Part shown: positions 43,285 through 50,260 of the stretch, piece by piece
Layout: every line of letters begins with the position of its first letter
Position numbering within the stretch: the first letter of the stretch is position 1
Origin: Rhodococcus sp. SGAir0479
GTDB lineage: Bacteria; Actinomycetota; Actinomycetes; Mycobacteriales; Mycobacteriaceae
Direction: 5' to 3'
Assembly: GCF_005484805.1 (NCBI RefSeq)
Contig: NZ_CP039432.1
Span: forward strand, 2,356,001 to 2,420,000
DNA length: 64,000 bases
Position numbers and translations under genes: made by a program
The notes under the pieces: generated by a model
The model's input: only the letters and a program-made list of their open reading frames with translations
Told to the model about the DNA's origin: nothing
The model's database searches: none

Positions 43285-44093
43285 CAGTTGCCACCGCCGC
43301 TGGTCGGTTGAGGCTCACGGAACCCGCTGTCGGCGCGGTCCTTCAGGATCCGCGCCGCGATCGCCGCCTTCGCGTCGACGTCCCAGTCTGGGCGGCGCGA
43401 GGCGAGTGCCACGCCGAACCCGTAGGCGCGGTCGCCCTTCCATCCTCCGGACCGGTCGCGGCGATTGGGGATGCCATTGGGGGACTCGACGTTGACTACC
43501 CAGCTCTCCGTGCGGCGACGACTCTTCGGGCGCCCATACGTTTGGCGCTGGAGGGTGGCCGTGACCGGATATGCGCCTTCGGGGAGCTCGACGACGAGAT
43601 CGGCGCGGTCGACGTCGGCATGCCAGTAGCGGGCGGGACCGTAGAAGTGGTCGAGCGGGCTTACCAGCCAAGAGCCGGAACGCCATTGAGCGAACTCCCC
43701 GCGGACCCAGTTGTCGGGGTGCACCCACGCGGACAGGTAGGCCCGGCCGTTGTGAATACGTACTGAGAGGTCGCGACCGTCCCATGGATGCCGCTCCTCG
43801 CGCGTGAGCCACGCGGCGAGCTTGCGGCCGTTCTCGGTTCCCCAGTAGATTCCGCTGCCCAGGATGGTCAGGTGGCCGTCGAATGGAGTTTCCGACGCCG
43901 CGGTTCCCACGTGGAAGCGGGCGCTGAACTCCGGGTTTGGCTTCCGGATGATCGTCTCAAGGTGGCCGGCGAACAGTTGCGGTCCGTCCTCGAATCGACG
44001 GACGGTGAGGAACCGGCGCATGTGGTGGAGCACGCCGCGAGCGGGGCCACTCTCACGGCGGTTCTCGTCGATTACGTATCGGTGCACGTGCAT
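43284..44093 (-). CDS. phage early protein, unknown (beta-rich, 269 residues)
   Basis: Starts ATG 44093 (MHVHRYVIDENRRES). Sequence is beta- and Trp-rich (GIYWGTENGRKLAAWLTREE, RAYLSAWVHPDNWVRGEF, SGSWLVSPLDHFYGPARYW). No catalytic motif recognised. It is near the middle of the early chain, 4 bp from the small zinc protein upstream. Rhodococcus phages often have such an unnamed protein; I cannot assign a role. Confidence 0.6.
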   Translation of the reverse strand: MHVHRYVIDENRRESGPARGVLHHMRRFLTVRRFEDGPQLFAGHLETIIRKPNPEFSARFHVGTAASETPFDGHLTILGSGIYWGTENGRKLAAWLTREERHPWDGRDLSVRIHNGRAYLSAWVHPDNWVRGEFAQWRSGSWLVSPLDHFYGPARYWHADVDRADLVVELPEGAYPVTATLQRQTYGRPKSRRRTESWVVNVESPNGIPNRRDRSGGWKGDRAYGFGVALASRRPDWDVDAKAAIAARILKDRADSGFREPQPTSGGGN

Positions 44094-44097
44094 GGGA

Positions 44098-44274
44098 TCA
44101 GGAGTCCTTCGGTTCTGCGGTGGTGACGAGCTGGCACACCACGCGCTTGTTCTCGGCGTGGTGCCAGCCGTACGTGTCTTGCTGGATGGGGGCGGCGCAG
44201 TGCTTGCAGGTTCGGCGGCCCTGCTGCTCGGCTTCGCGCTTGCGGCGGCGCTCGCGGACGAGATCCTGGCTCAC
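44098..44274 (-). CDS. small zinc-ribbon-like early protein
   Basis: 58 residues from GTG 44274, overlapping the exonuclease stop as GTGA. A basic helix (RERRRKREAEQQGRR) is followed by TCKHCAAPI ... WHHAENKRVVCQ, likely one zinc site (CxxC...H...C). Possibly a small nucleic-acid-binding regulator. Confidence 0.62.
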   Translation of the reverse strand: MSQDLVRERRRKREAEQQGRRTCKHCAAPIQQDTYGWHHAENKRVVCQLVTTAEPKDS

Positions 44275-45107
44275 CGGGAAGCCTTCTTCGCGACCTCGGC
44301 GTGCCACTCGCAGCCCGGTGACGGTGCGGTCAGAACCTTGCCGCAGAGGCACCGCTTGATACCGAAGATTCGGTGCAGTTCGAGGGCCCACGTATGGATG
44401 CGTCCGGTGTCATCGCGGACGGCGTTGTCGTCCGAAAGGATTTCGACGACGCGTTGGTGCTGCTGGCGGGTCAGGTACTTGCCGATGTGAGGCAGAGGAA
44501 CTTCGGACGGCTCGGACGCGACGATGGCGTCGTACCAGCGTTCGACCCAGCGGGCGTCGCCATAGGCGGTGTGCTGCTCGTCCTCGTCGGGAGGGTTTAC
44601 TCCGCAGAGTTTCGACAGCTCGTACGACCTGTACGGGAGTTCCGGGGCGTCTTCGATCAGTTGCATCTCGGCGTGGGCGTGGAGCATGCCGAGGGCCATC
44701 GCGGGGACGTCGATGAGGTGGTAGTCCCAATTGGGCATCAGTCGGTTGCGGCGGAGCATGCGTTCGAGCACATCGGCGTCGAAAGCCGGGTTCACACCGA
44801 CGAAATGCGCGCCGGCCGTGAACTCGGCCACCTGCTGTGCGGCGTCGAACTCGAAGAGTGGTGCCGGTTCACGGTCGGCGCCGGCGTACTTCGCGGGATC
44901 GCGGTATCTGACGTGGCGTTCCCAGAACCGACCGACGTTGAGGCTGTGCGGGTCGGCGTCGGCGATGTCGACGTCGATGATCTGCAAGATGCAGGTGGTG
45001 GTCGCGCCGTTGTGGCGACGGATCATCGCGATCTCCCACGGGCGGCGGTGCCCTGGGTGGAGTGAGGTGGTCTCGGTGTCGACGAAGACGAGCGGAGTGC
45101 TGGTCAC
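44271..45107 (-). CDS. DnaQ-like 3'-5' exonuclease (DEDDh)
   Basis: 278 residues from GTG 45107. Exo motifs: LVFVDTETTSL (Exo I, D and E), FVGVNPAFDADVLERML (Exo II, Asp), and DEQHTAYGDARWVERW (Exo IIIe, His and Asp). A C-terminal CLCGKVLTAPSPGCEWH may bind zinc. It would trim 3' ends, as a proofreading-like or recombination nuclease, without a polymerase gene in the phage. Coupled to neighbours by 4-bp overlaps. Confidence 0.88.
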   Translation of the reverse strand: MTSTPLVFVDTETTSLHPGHRRPWEIAMIRRHNGATTTCILQIIDVDIADADPHSLNVGRFWERHVRYRDPAKYAGADREPAPLFEFDAAQQVAEFTAGAHFVGVNPAFDADVLERMLRRNRLMPNWDYHLIDVPAMALGMLHAHAEMQLIEDAPELPYRSYELSKLCGVNPPDEDEQHTAYGDARWVERWYDAIVASEPSEVPLPHIGKYLTRQQHQRVVEILSDDNAVRDDTGRIHTWALELHRIFGIKRCLCGKVLTAPSPGCEWHAEVAKKASR

Positions 45108-45366
45108 TTGTTCCTCCTGGCGGTCGAGCAGTTGACGGAGTGGGGCAGGTACATCTCGCGGCCGCCGGCGCGCATCGCGGCGGCTTTCGTGTTCTGGACG
45201 ACGTTCGCGCGGAGCACGCCCGCCCAGTTGTAGAGAGCGACAGTGCCGCTCAGTGACGGCTCGGGTTCGACGGCGACTGGCTTGCCGGCGTCGGTCACGG
45301 CCTGCACGATGAGCGCGCGGCAGGTTCCGCAGGGCTCGGGTCGGGCAGTACTGGCTCGGTGCTCAC
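45104..45366 (-). CDS. small early protein with Cys motif (frame changes near 45343)
   Basis: GTG 45366 overlaps the stop of the clamp-like gene (GTGA) and reads VSTEPVLP; one extra C in the CCC run 45343-45345 leads into RPEPCGTCRALIVQAVTDAG and on to HSVNCSTARRNK at 45104. The repaired protein has ~87 residues with CGTC and a late Cys, and contains GTVALYNWAGVLRANVVQNT. Without repair the first frame ends after ~23 codons. Family unknown. Confidence 0.62.
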
Positions 45367-46090
45367 GTGTGGACTCCCGTCCCGGTGGCGAGGTCGACGC
45401 GCGGTTCCGCACTCGGGTGCGGCAGCCGGGCGTCCCATCCGTCGGACCAAGCGGCGAGGTCGGCTGATGCGTTCTTCCCGACCGGGACGGTCGGCAGTAG
45501 TCCCAGGAACGACTCGCCGCAGCTGACGAGCAGCTGGTCGATGCTCGCCCGGGACTCGAGGAAGAGCGGTTGGCCGTAGACGCGCGCTGCTGGTCGAAAG
45601 TCGGCGAGGTAGCCGGCGCTGACGTAGATGCCCGAGACCGGTCGCGGTTCCCGCGAGCGGGCGCGGGCGATCAGCCGGGCGATGTCCGGGTAGTTCTCGG
45701 CGCTTGTCAGGCGCGGGAGGACGAGAGATTCCCCGTCGATCCCGGGAATACCGGAGACGTCGGAGACGGTGACGTAGTTGTCGCCGATCTCGATCTGGAC
45801 CTGGGCTTCGGGCTCGTCGGCCTTCTTCTTCCGGGCCTTGAAGACGGAGAGGATCTTGGCGACCTGGTCGCGTCCGATATCGACGGTGTCGGTGTCGTTC
45901 GCGTCGTTCACTTCCCAGATCGAGGCGATCGCGAGGGCGTACGCCTTGCCGTTCGTCGCGGTTGCGGTGAGGTTGTCGGGGTCGATGGTGAGGCGGAGGC
46001 GGCCCAGGTCTTCCCACTCGGGTGAGCGTGCGGGGCGACGGCGGCGAGTGCCTGCCGCAGGTCCTTCGTTTCGACGACGATCGCGGTCAT
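45363..46090 (-). CDS. DnaN-like sliding clamp homologue (frame changes near 46020)
   Basis: ATG 46090 reads TAIVVETKDLRQALAAVAPHAH, then one extra C at the CCC 46020-46022 joins to PEWEDLGRLRLTIDPDN, ATATNGKAYALAIASIWEVND and, near the end, LLVSCGESFLGLLPTVPV. The repaired ~242-residue product resembles the beta-clamp-like proteins annotated in actinophages (compare the last block with the GxL.P pattern of DnaN C-termini). It may hijack or modulate the host replisome. Fold call is moderate. Confidence 0.65.
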
Positions 46091-46096
46091 CGTGGG

Positions 46097-46234
46097 CTAC
46101 CTCCTGCGCTGTCGTGGTATGGGGATTTCGAGTTGGCCGGCGACTTCGACGTGCTGTTCGGGGCGTTCGATCCACCGCCAGATCTGTTCGCGCCGGTCGA
46201 GCGGGAGGCTGTTCCACCAGGCGTCTGCGGACAT
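46097..46234 (-). CDS. small early protein, unknown (45 residues)
   Basis: ATG 46234 reads SADAWWNSLPLDRREQIWRW then IERPEQHVEVAG and ends PRQRRR. It fits exactly between the ParB-like gene (6 bp) and the clamp-like gene (6 bp), whose RBS AGGAGG lies in its last codons. Trp-rich amphipathic helix; function unknown. Confidence 0.7.
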   Translation of the reverse strand: MSADAWWNSLPLDRREQIWRWIERPEQHVEVAGQLEIPIPRQRRR

Positions 46235-46240
46235 CGGCTG

Positions 46241-47686
46241 CTACTCGTCATCGGCGGCAGCTTCGGCGCGCGCGAGATCGTCGAGGAGACCGGCTTCGAC
46301 GTCCGACCACTCGTAGCCGAGCGGGCCGCCGAGCTCACAGCGCCATGCGTTGGCGGACTGGAGTGAGTACGGCGGGCAGTCGGGAAGCCACCGGGACAGG
46401 TTGTCGAGTGCGAGCTCGGCGGGGAGCTGCTCGAGGTAGCGGAGCAGGATCACCAGCTTCGCAGCGCTCATGCTCTGCGCCGCTCCCCGGACGCGGTCCG
46501 CGAGGATGTCTCCGCGGTCATCGGTGTTGTCGAGGACGGCGGGAAGGCTGAGCATGTCGACGACGAGCTCGAGGACGTCCACCTCAGTCTCGTCGAGCTG
46601 GTCGGAGACCATCCCGATCAGCAGTTCATGGGCGGTGTCGGCGCTCCCCTCCACCAGAACGTCGCGAAGGTGGTCGCGGCGCACGGTGGCCGCGGTGGTG
46701 AGGTCGGCGGCGAGCTGCTCGCGGCGGGCCTGCTCGGCGGCGGCCTCGGTCTTTGCCTTCTGTGCGGCGCGGGCTTCCTCGACGGAGGGGCGCTCGGTTG
46801 TCGGCGCGGCATCGACCTCTTCGTCGGCTTCGTCCTCTGTGACGAGGACGTGCCAGGAGACGCATCCGTCGATGGCGCCGTAGCCGGAGTCGTGGAACGA
46901 CGCGCAAACCGATTCCGAGGTGCGGTCTTTCGGCTCGGCCGGGAGCTTCGCCCACAGCAGGTTCACTCCGCGCGCCTTCGTCTGCTCGAGCCGGAACGCC
47001 TCACGCTCGTCGTTGTCCATCACGCGGACGCCTTCGGTGCGTAGCGCGGCGACGAGCTTGGTGCCCGCGTCGGCGCGGCTTCGGGCGTTCTTCGCGTTCT
47101 GCACAGCCCACGACCAGTTCGCGGTGCCGGGGTACTTCGCGAGCGTCTCGTACACGTTCGGATAGGCGGCGAACTGCTGAAGTGTGAGGGCCTCGTCGAT
47201 CGTGATCTGCCGGTCGATGACCTTCGTTCGGACGTCCTCCGGCGCTGCGGCGATCTTCACCCGTTCGCGGATCGTTTTCTGCGTGCGTCCGGTTCGCGCG
47301 GAGATCGCCTTGACGTCGATGGAGAGGTCGAGGAGCGCCTGGTAGGCGTCGCCCTCTTCGACGGCGTTGAGGTCCGAGCGTTGCAGGTTCTCGGTGAGCA
47401 TCGCCTGCAGCTGGTCGGCCCCGCCGGTGAGGTCATGACGGATGACGCACGGCACCGTCTTCAGGCCGGCCTTCTTCGCGGCGGCGTGGCGCCGGTGCCC
47501 GGCGATGATCGTCCACCGCTGGTCGAGGATCTCGTGGGGCGCAACGACGAGAGGCTGCAGGACACCCTGCGCCTTGATCGAGGTAGCGAGGTCGCTGACA
47601 TTGCCGACTGCAGTGCGCACGTTTCGCGGGTGCGGAACGAGATGGGCAAGTGGGAGCTGTTCGAACACTGTTGTGGTGGTGGTCAT
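46241..47686 (-). CDS. ParB/Srx-type nuclease-domain protein
   Basis: 481 residues from ATG 47686. Residues ~8-100 form the ParB N-terminal domain: LVPHPRNVRTAVGNVSDLA, GVLQPLVVAP, the catalytic-type WTIIAGHRRHAAAKKAG and TENLQRSDLNAVEEGDAY. A HTH region follows (KAISARTGRTQKTIRERVKIA). The rest is a long helical extension. Such phage ParB-like proteins may bind or nick DNA, use CTP, or regulate early genes; no ParA partner is present, so plasmid-type partition is unlikely. Confidence 0.82.
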   Translation of the reverse strand: MTTTTTVFEQLPLAHLVPHPRNVRTAVGNVSDLATSIKAQGVLQPLVVAPHEILDQRWTIIAGHRRHAAAKKAGLKTVPCVIRHDLTGGADQLQAMLTENLQRSDLNAVEEGDAYQALLDLSIDVKAISARTGRTQKTIRERVKIAAAPEDVRTKVIDRQITIDEALTLQQFAAYPNVYETLAKYPGTANWSWAVQNAKNARSRADAGTKLVAALRTEGVRVMDNDEREAFRLEQTKARGVNLLWAKLPAEPKDRTSESVCASFHDSGYGAIDGCVSWHVLVTEDEADEEVDAAPTTERPSVEEARAAQKAKTEAAAEQARREQLAADLTTAATVRRDHLRDVLVEGSADTAHELLIGMVSDQLDETEVDVLELVVDMLSLPAVLDNTDDRGDILADRVRGAAQSMSAAKLVILLRYLEQLPAELALDNLSRWLPDCPPYSLQSANAWRCELGGPLGYEWSDVEAGLLDDLARAEAAADDE

Positions 47687-48021
47687 CTGAGGTTCCGTTC
47701 GGTTCGTCGGGAGAGTCGGCGGCGGGGCGTGTAGACGGCGTGCGCGGGGCGTGGGTTGCGGGGCCGGTGGGCAGCGCAGGAGTCGCGGTGCAGGATCCAG
47801 AGCCGCTCGCCGTTGGCGATGGCTCGGTGCAGGTCGTCGCCCTTGAGGACTTCCGCGTAGACCGTGGCGGGACGGTCAGGTCCGTTCTCGTACACGAACC
47901 GCTTGCGGACCGATCCGAGTCCCGGGTCCGGGGAGGTGTCGAGCGCGATCCACGAGTCCTCGCGGACCATCGACTTAGCCCACGCGATCGGCTGGCGGCA
48001 TTCCTTGCACGATGAGCTCAC
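47683..48021 (-). CDS. small early protein with CxxC, unknown
   Basis: 112 residues from GTG 48021 (GTGA overlap). VSSSCKECRQPIAWAKSMV begins with a Cys pair; later GERLWILHRDSCAAHRPRNP may supply the other ligands, making a zinc-ribbon. It ends in a basic tail RRRLSRRTERNLR. ATGA overlap with the ParB-like gene. Confidence 0.62.
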   Translation of the reverse strand: MSSSCKECRQPIAWAKSMVREDSWIALDTSPDPGLGSVRKRFVYENGPDRPATVYAEVLKGDDLHRAIANGERLWILHRDSCAAHRPRNPRPAHAVYTPRRRLSRRTERNLR

Positions 48022-48263
48022 GTCTCCGGGGTCCTTTCCGGTCCAGCGCGGTTCGGTTCCAGGCCGCAGTTCTCGCGGATCCGCGCGGTGGTGTAGGTGG
48101 TCCACCGTGTGTGCGTTGCGATCTCGGTGTCGGTCATACCGCGGCGGACGAGGGCCGCCATCAGCACCCGACGGTCGTACGGGGTGAGCACTTCGGCGGG
48201 CTGGGTGCCGGCGAGTGCCGCCTCGAACCAGATCGGGTTGTCGAGCTGATGGCGGCCATTCAT
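48018..48263 (-). CDS. small helix-turn-helix early protein
   Basis: 81 residues from ATG 48263. NPIWFEAALAGTQPAEVLTP then DRRVLMAALVRRGMTDTEIA and WTTYTTARIRENCGLE form a helix-turn-helix of the sigma-like type common in WhiB-less actinophage early regions. Overlaps on both sides by 4 bp. Confidence 0.65.
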   Translation of the reverse strand: MNGRHQLDNPIWFEAALAGTQPAEVLTPYDRRVLMAALVRRGMTDTEIATHTRWTTYTTARIRENCGLEPNRAGPERTPET

Positions 48264-48415
48264 GGCAGGAGCCTGGCGGCCTGGATACCGATGATCGCGG
48301 CGGCCGCTGCGAGGATCGCGATCAGCGCCCACGCCTCCCCCGTCGAGCAGTCCCCGGACGCCAGGCCGAGGACTGCGGCGATGGCGGCGACGGCGGCTGC
48401 GAGTAGCGCGATCAC
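48260..48415 (-). CDS. small two-helix membrane protein
   Basis: 51 residues from GTG 48415: two hydrophobic helices (IALLAAAVAAIAAVLGLA and ALIAILAAAAAIIGIQAA) joined by SGDCSTGEAW. Coupled by GTGA and ATGA overlaps. Function unknown; such peptides may affect the host membrane early in infection. Confidence 0.62.
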   Translation of the reverse strand: MIALLAAAVAAIAAVLGLASGDCSTGEAWALIAILAAAAAIIGIQAARLLP

Positions 48416-48510
48416 GGCAGCAGCTCCGCGAGCCGGTATGTGATCCAGCAGGCGGCGATGATGCCGGCACCGATCGCGTACACGCTGACGACTGCGATGA
48501 GGCCCCTCAC
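48412..48510 (-). CDS. micro membrane protein
   Basis: 32 residues from GTG 48510, one membrane helix (IAVVSVYAIGAGIIAACWIT) and a short polar end. It overlaps the genes on both sides by 4 bp, which is the main support. Function unknown. Confidence 0.58.
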   Translation of the reverse strand: MRGLIAVVSVYAIGAGIIAACWITYRLAELLP

Positions 48511-48827
48511 GCCTGCGCCTCGATCCCTTGGATGACGGTGTGCGAGGGCATGTAGTCGACTTCGAGGTGGTCGCCCGGCTGAATCCAGAACGTGGTCACC
48601 GGCGTCCAGTAGTGGATGCCGTCGCGCTCGCCGGAGTAGATGAGGCGTGCGCGGCCGCGTTCACGGAGGCGGCCGTTCGGCAGGGCGTAGACCACGCGGG
48701 CGCCGGCAGGCTTCGGTGGGCGGGGTCGGATCGGCCGGAAGCTTGGTCCGTCGAAGTCGCCTGCCTGGATCTGGTCGAGGTCGAATCTGGCCACGAGCGC
48801 GGGTGTGGTGTCGACAGGGGCGCTCAT
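48507..48827 (-). CDS. small early protein, unknown (106 residues)
   Basis: ATG 48827 overlaps the previous stop. Beta-rich with Arg/Pro stretch (SFRPIRPRPPKPAGARVVYA) and IHYWTPVTTFWIQPGDHLEV. No cysteines or catalytic motif. Function unknown. Confidence 0.6.
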   Translation of the reverse strand: MSAPVDTTPALVARFDLDQIQAGDFDGPSFRPIRPRPPKPAGARVVYALPNGRLRERGRARLIYSGERDGIHYWTPVTTFWIQPGDHLEVDYMPSHTVIQGIEAQA

Positions 48828-49009
48828 GCGAGCCTGCCCGAGGTGACGATGGCGCCGAGTGGCATCTCGTCGATGTCGTCGAACCGCGGCAGGACGTTGC
48901 CGCGGGCGAGACCGGCGTAGATCGGATGGGTGGGGGCATCGTGGGCGCCGGTGGGCTGCACGGGCGCTGGGGCGGCGGGGGCGGGGCGGCGAGGCTTGCG
49001 GAGGCGCAT
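48824..49009 (-). CDS. small basic early protein, unknown
   Basis: 61 residues from ATG 49009: RLRKPRRPAPAAPAPVQPTG, a basic Pro/Ala-rich start, then an ordered end IYAGLARGNVLPRFDDIDEM. It is the first gene after the 196-bp structured stretch and has GGAGAG upstream. Function unknown. Confidence 0.6.
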   Translation of the reverse strand: MRLRKPRRPAPAAPAPVQPTGAHDAPTHPIYAGLARGNVLPRFDDIDEMPLGAIVTSGRLA

Positions 49010-49205
49010 TGTTGTTCTCTCCGTTCGTTGTTGGTGACCGGCAGCGACGGAAGTGCGGCGATGGCGCTGCACAGGAACAGGAACTCCCGATGTTGGGTTC
49101 CGTCGCTGCCGGGGACTGGTGGCCCCGGACGCCGATGGGGGGTGGACGGCGTCCGGGGCAGTCTCCGCGCCGGGGGTGCGCGGAGGGCTGTGGGAAGTCG
49201 AGGGG
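49010..49205. promoter_or_regulatory. structured non-coding stretch with three nested or tandem hairpins
   Basis: No gene is supported. It holds a perfect 15-bp inverted repeat (49038-49052 with 49098-49112, 45-base loop), a perfect 12-bp hairpin (49123-49134 with 49147-49158, 12-base loop) and a 7-bp stem TCCGCGC/GCGCGGA near 49164-49184. It interrupts the early chain after the two first genes, so an attenuator, antitermination site, small RNA or replication origin are all possible. No T tract follows. Confidence 0.6.
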
Positions 49206-49343
49206 CTAAGCAGCCTGGTCGGAGAGCGCTATCTTGCGGAACTCGGCCTTGACCGCGTTCTCCTGGAAGATAGTGAGTGGCGTTGCGCGAGCGAGGGTCT
49301 GGTCGAGCCATGCCTGCATGGCGGGCGTCCACTCGGTGGTCAT
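49206..49343 (-). CDS. small early protein, unknown (45 residues)
   Basis: ATG 49343 overlaps the Cro-like stop (ATGA). TTEWTPAMQAWLDQTLARAT then FQENAVKAEFRKIALSDQAA: an amphipathic helical peptide. Second gene of the leftward early operon; function unknown. Confidence 0.65.
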   Translation of the reverse strand: MTTEWTPAMQAWLDQTLARATPLTIFQENAVKAEFRKIALSDQAA

Positions 49344-49576
49344 GCCGCCGCCGAGGTCACAGCGAGGCGCATCAGTTCGGCGACGTCGATGTCGACCAGC
49401 TGGGCGATCAGTTCGATCTCGTCGAGCTGAAAGGGTCTGTATCCCTTCAGTCGCGCGTGGAGGGTGGTCGGGGAGATGCCGGTCTGTCTACAGACTTCGC
49501 GGAGGCTGATGTTGGCGTCGTCGAGCGCCTTCTGAACGATGCCGGCCACCGCCCGCGATAGCTTCGGTGGTTCCAT
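49340..49576 (-). CDS. Cro/excisionase-position HTH regulator
   Basis: 78 residues from ATG 49576. An XRE-type HTH spans ~12-65: IVQKALDDANISLREVCRQTG, SPTTLHARLKGYRPFQLDEI. It is the first leftward gene facing the rightward repressor, the place of Cro in lambdoid switches. A TAGCAT -10-like box lies 7 bases before the ATG and TTGCGA 17 bases further up, suggesting a leaderless transcript. Probably represses the repressor promoter or starts the lytic program; naming as Cro is by position. Confidence 0.75.
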   Translation of the reverse strand: MEPPKLSRAVAGIVQKALDDANISLREVCRQTGISPTTLHARLKGYRPFQLDEIELIAQLVDIDVAELMRLAVTSAAA

Positions 49577-49709
49577 ACAGAACATGCTACGGCTCCATAT
49601 GGAACATCGCAAGCAAATGGAAGAAGTGGTGCAAATCACCACTTTAGTGATCTTGAAAGGGTCTAAATGGAACACAAGGGGTGGCATTCGGCGGTAACGT
49701 GTTCCACAT
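49570..49709. promoter_or_regulatory. divergent lysis/lysogeny switch with repeated TGGAAC operators
   Basis: The 131-bp gap between the two HTH genes, far richer in A/T than its surroundings, holds four half-sites of one motif: GTTCCAT 49570-49576, ATGGAACAT 49599-49607, ATGGAACAC 49667-49675 and GTGTTCCAC 49699-49707. The outer two overlap the start codons of the two genes. Candidate -10 boxes TAGCAT (leftward) and TAACGT (rightward) each end about 7 bases before an ATG, so both messages may be leaderless. Confidence 0.72.
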
Positions 49710-49962
49710 GGCACAAGCCCCGAGGCGAGTAGGCAAGTACACCGCGGCAGTCGCTGAAATCGTTCGAGACGCCGCCGAGCGACTCAACCTCACGCACGCC
49801 GCAATCGCCGAACGGACCGGGATCGCACGCCCCACAATCACGAAGATCCTCACGGGCGATCGTGCGATGGATGTCGAGCAGCTCGCGCTGCTCGCTAACG
49901 CGATAGACATGAGCGTCGCCGACCTACTCGCGGCCGCCGAGAAGCGCCTTCTACGCGGCTGA
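49708..49962 (+). CDS. prophage repressor (XRE family), probable immunity repressor
   Basis: 84 residues from ATG 49708. HTH at ~14-65: AAVAEIVRDAAERLNLTHAA, IAERTGIARPTITKILTGDR, then MDVEQLALLANAIDMSVADL. It is the only rightward gene in the right half of the prophage and faces the leftward early operon, as expected for a CI-like repressor. It lacks a C-terminal cleavage/dimer domain, so induction must be by another route, possibly the ImmA/IrrE peptidase at 25105. Converges with another HTH gene, overlapping it by 12 bp. Confidence 0.75.
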   Translation: MAQAPRRVGKYTAAVAEIVRDAAERLNLTHAAIAERTGIARPTITKILTGDRAMDVEQLALLANAIDMSVADLLAAAEKRLLRG

Positions 49963-50156
49963 GAACAACGAAGAGGGCAGCACGCCGAACACGGCCGCCA
50001 CGTCGGCGACCGACTCGACGGACATCGCCTTCGGTGATGCCAGCCACCCTTCGATCAGGTGGGGCTTTCCCCCAATCGTGAAGCCAGCCCCCGTACGTCC
50101 AGGCCCACGCGTTCCATACCCGCGGCGATCGCTCGCGCGAGAGCAACATCAGGCAT
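49951..50156 (-). CDS. second XRE-type HTH protein, frame broken near 50061
   Basis: ATG 50156 reads PDVALARAIAAGMERVGLDV and RGLASRLGESP; one extra C at the CCCC run (plus-strand GGGG 50061-50064) continues as HLIEGWLASPKAMSVESVAD and VAAVFGVLPSSLFSAA to the stop at 49951. The repaired 68-residue protein is an XRE-type HTH resembling the repressor in layout. It lies between repressor and integrase. Without repair it stops after ~33 residues. Confidence 0.62.
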
Positions 50157-50260
50157 ACAGCTCGCCCCCATACCAAACAGTCGATCTTCTTCTGGGCATG
50201 AGAGTAAACCGGAGCGCCGACAGGGCGGAAGGCCCGGTCATACCTACCCGGAAGTAGGGA

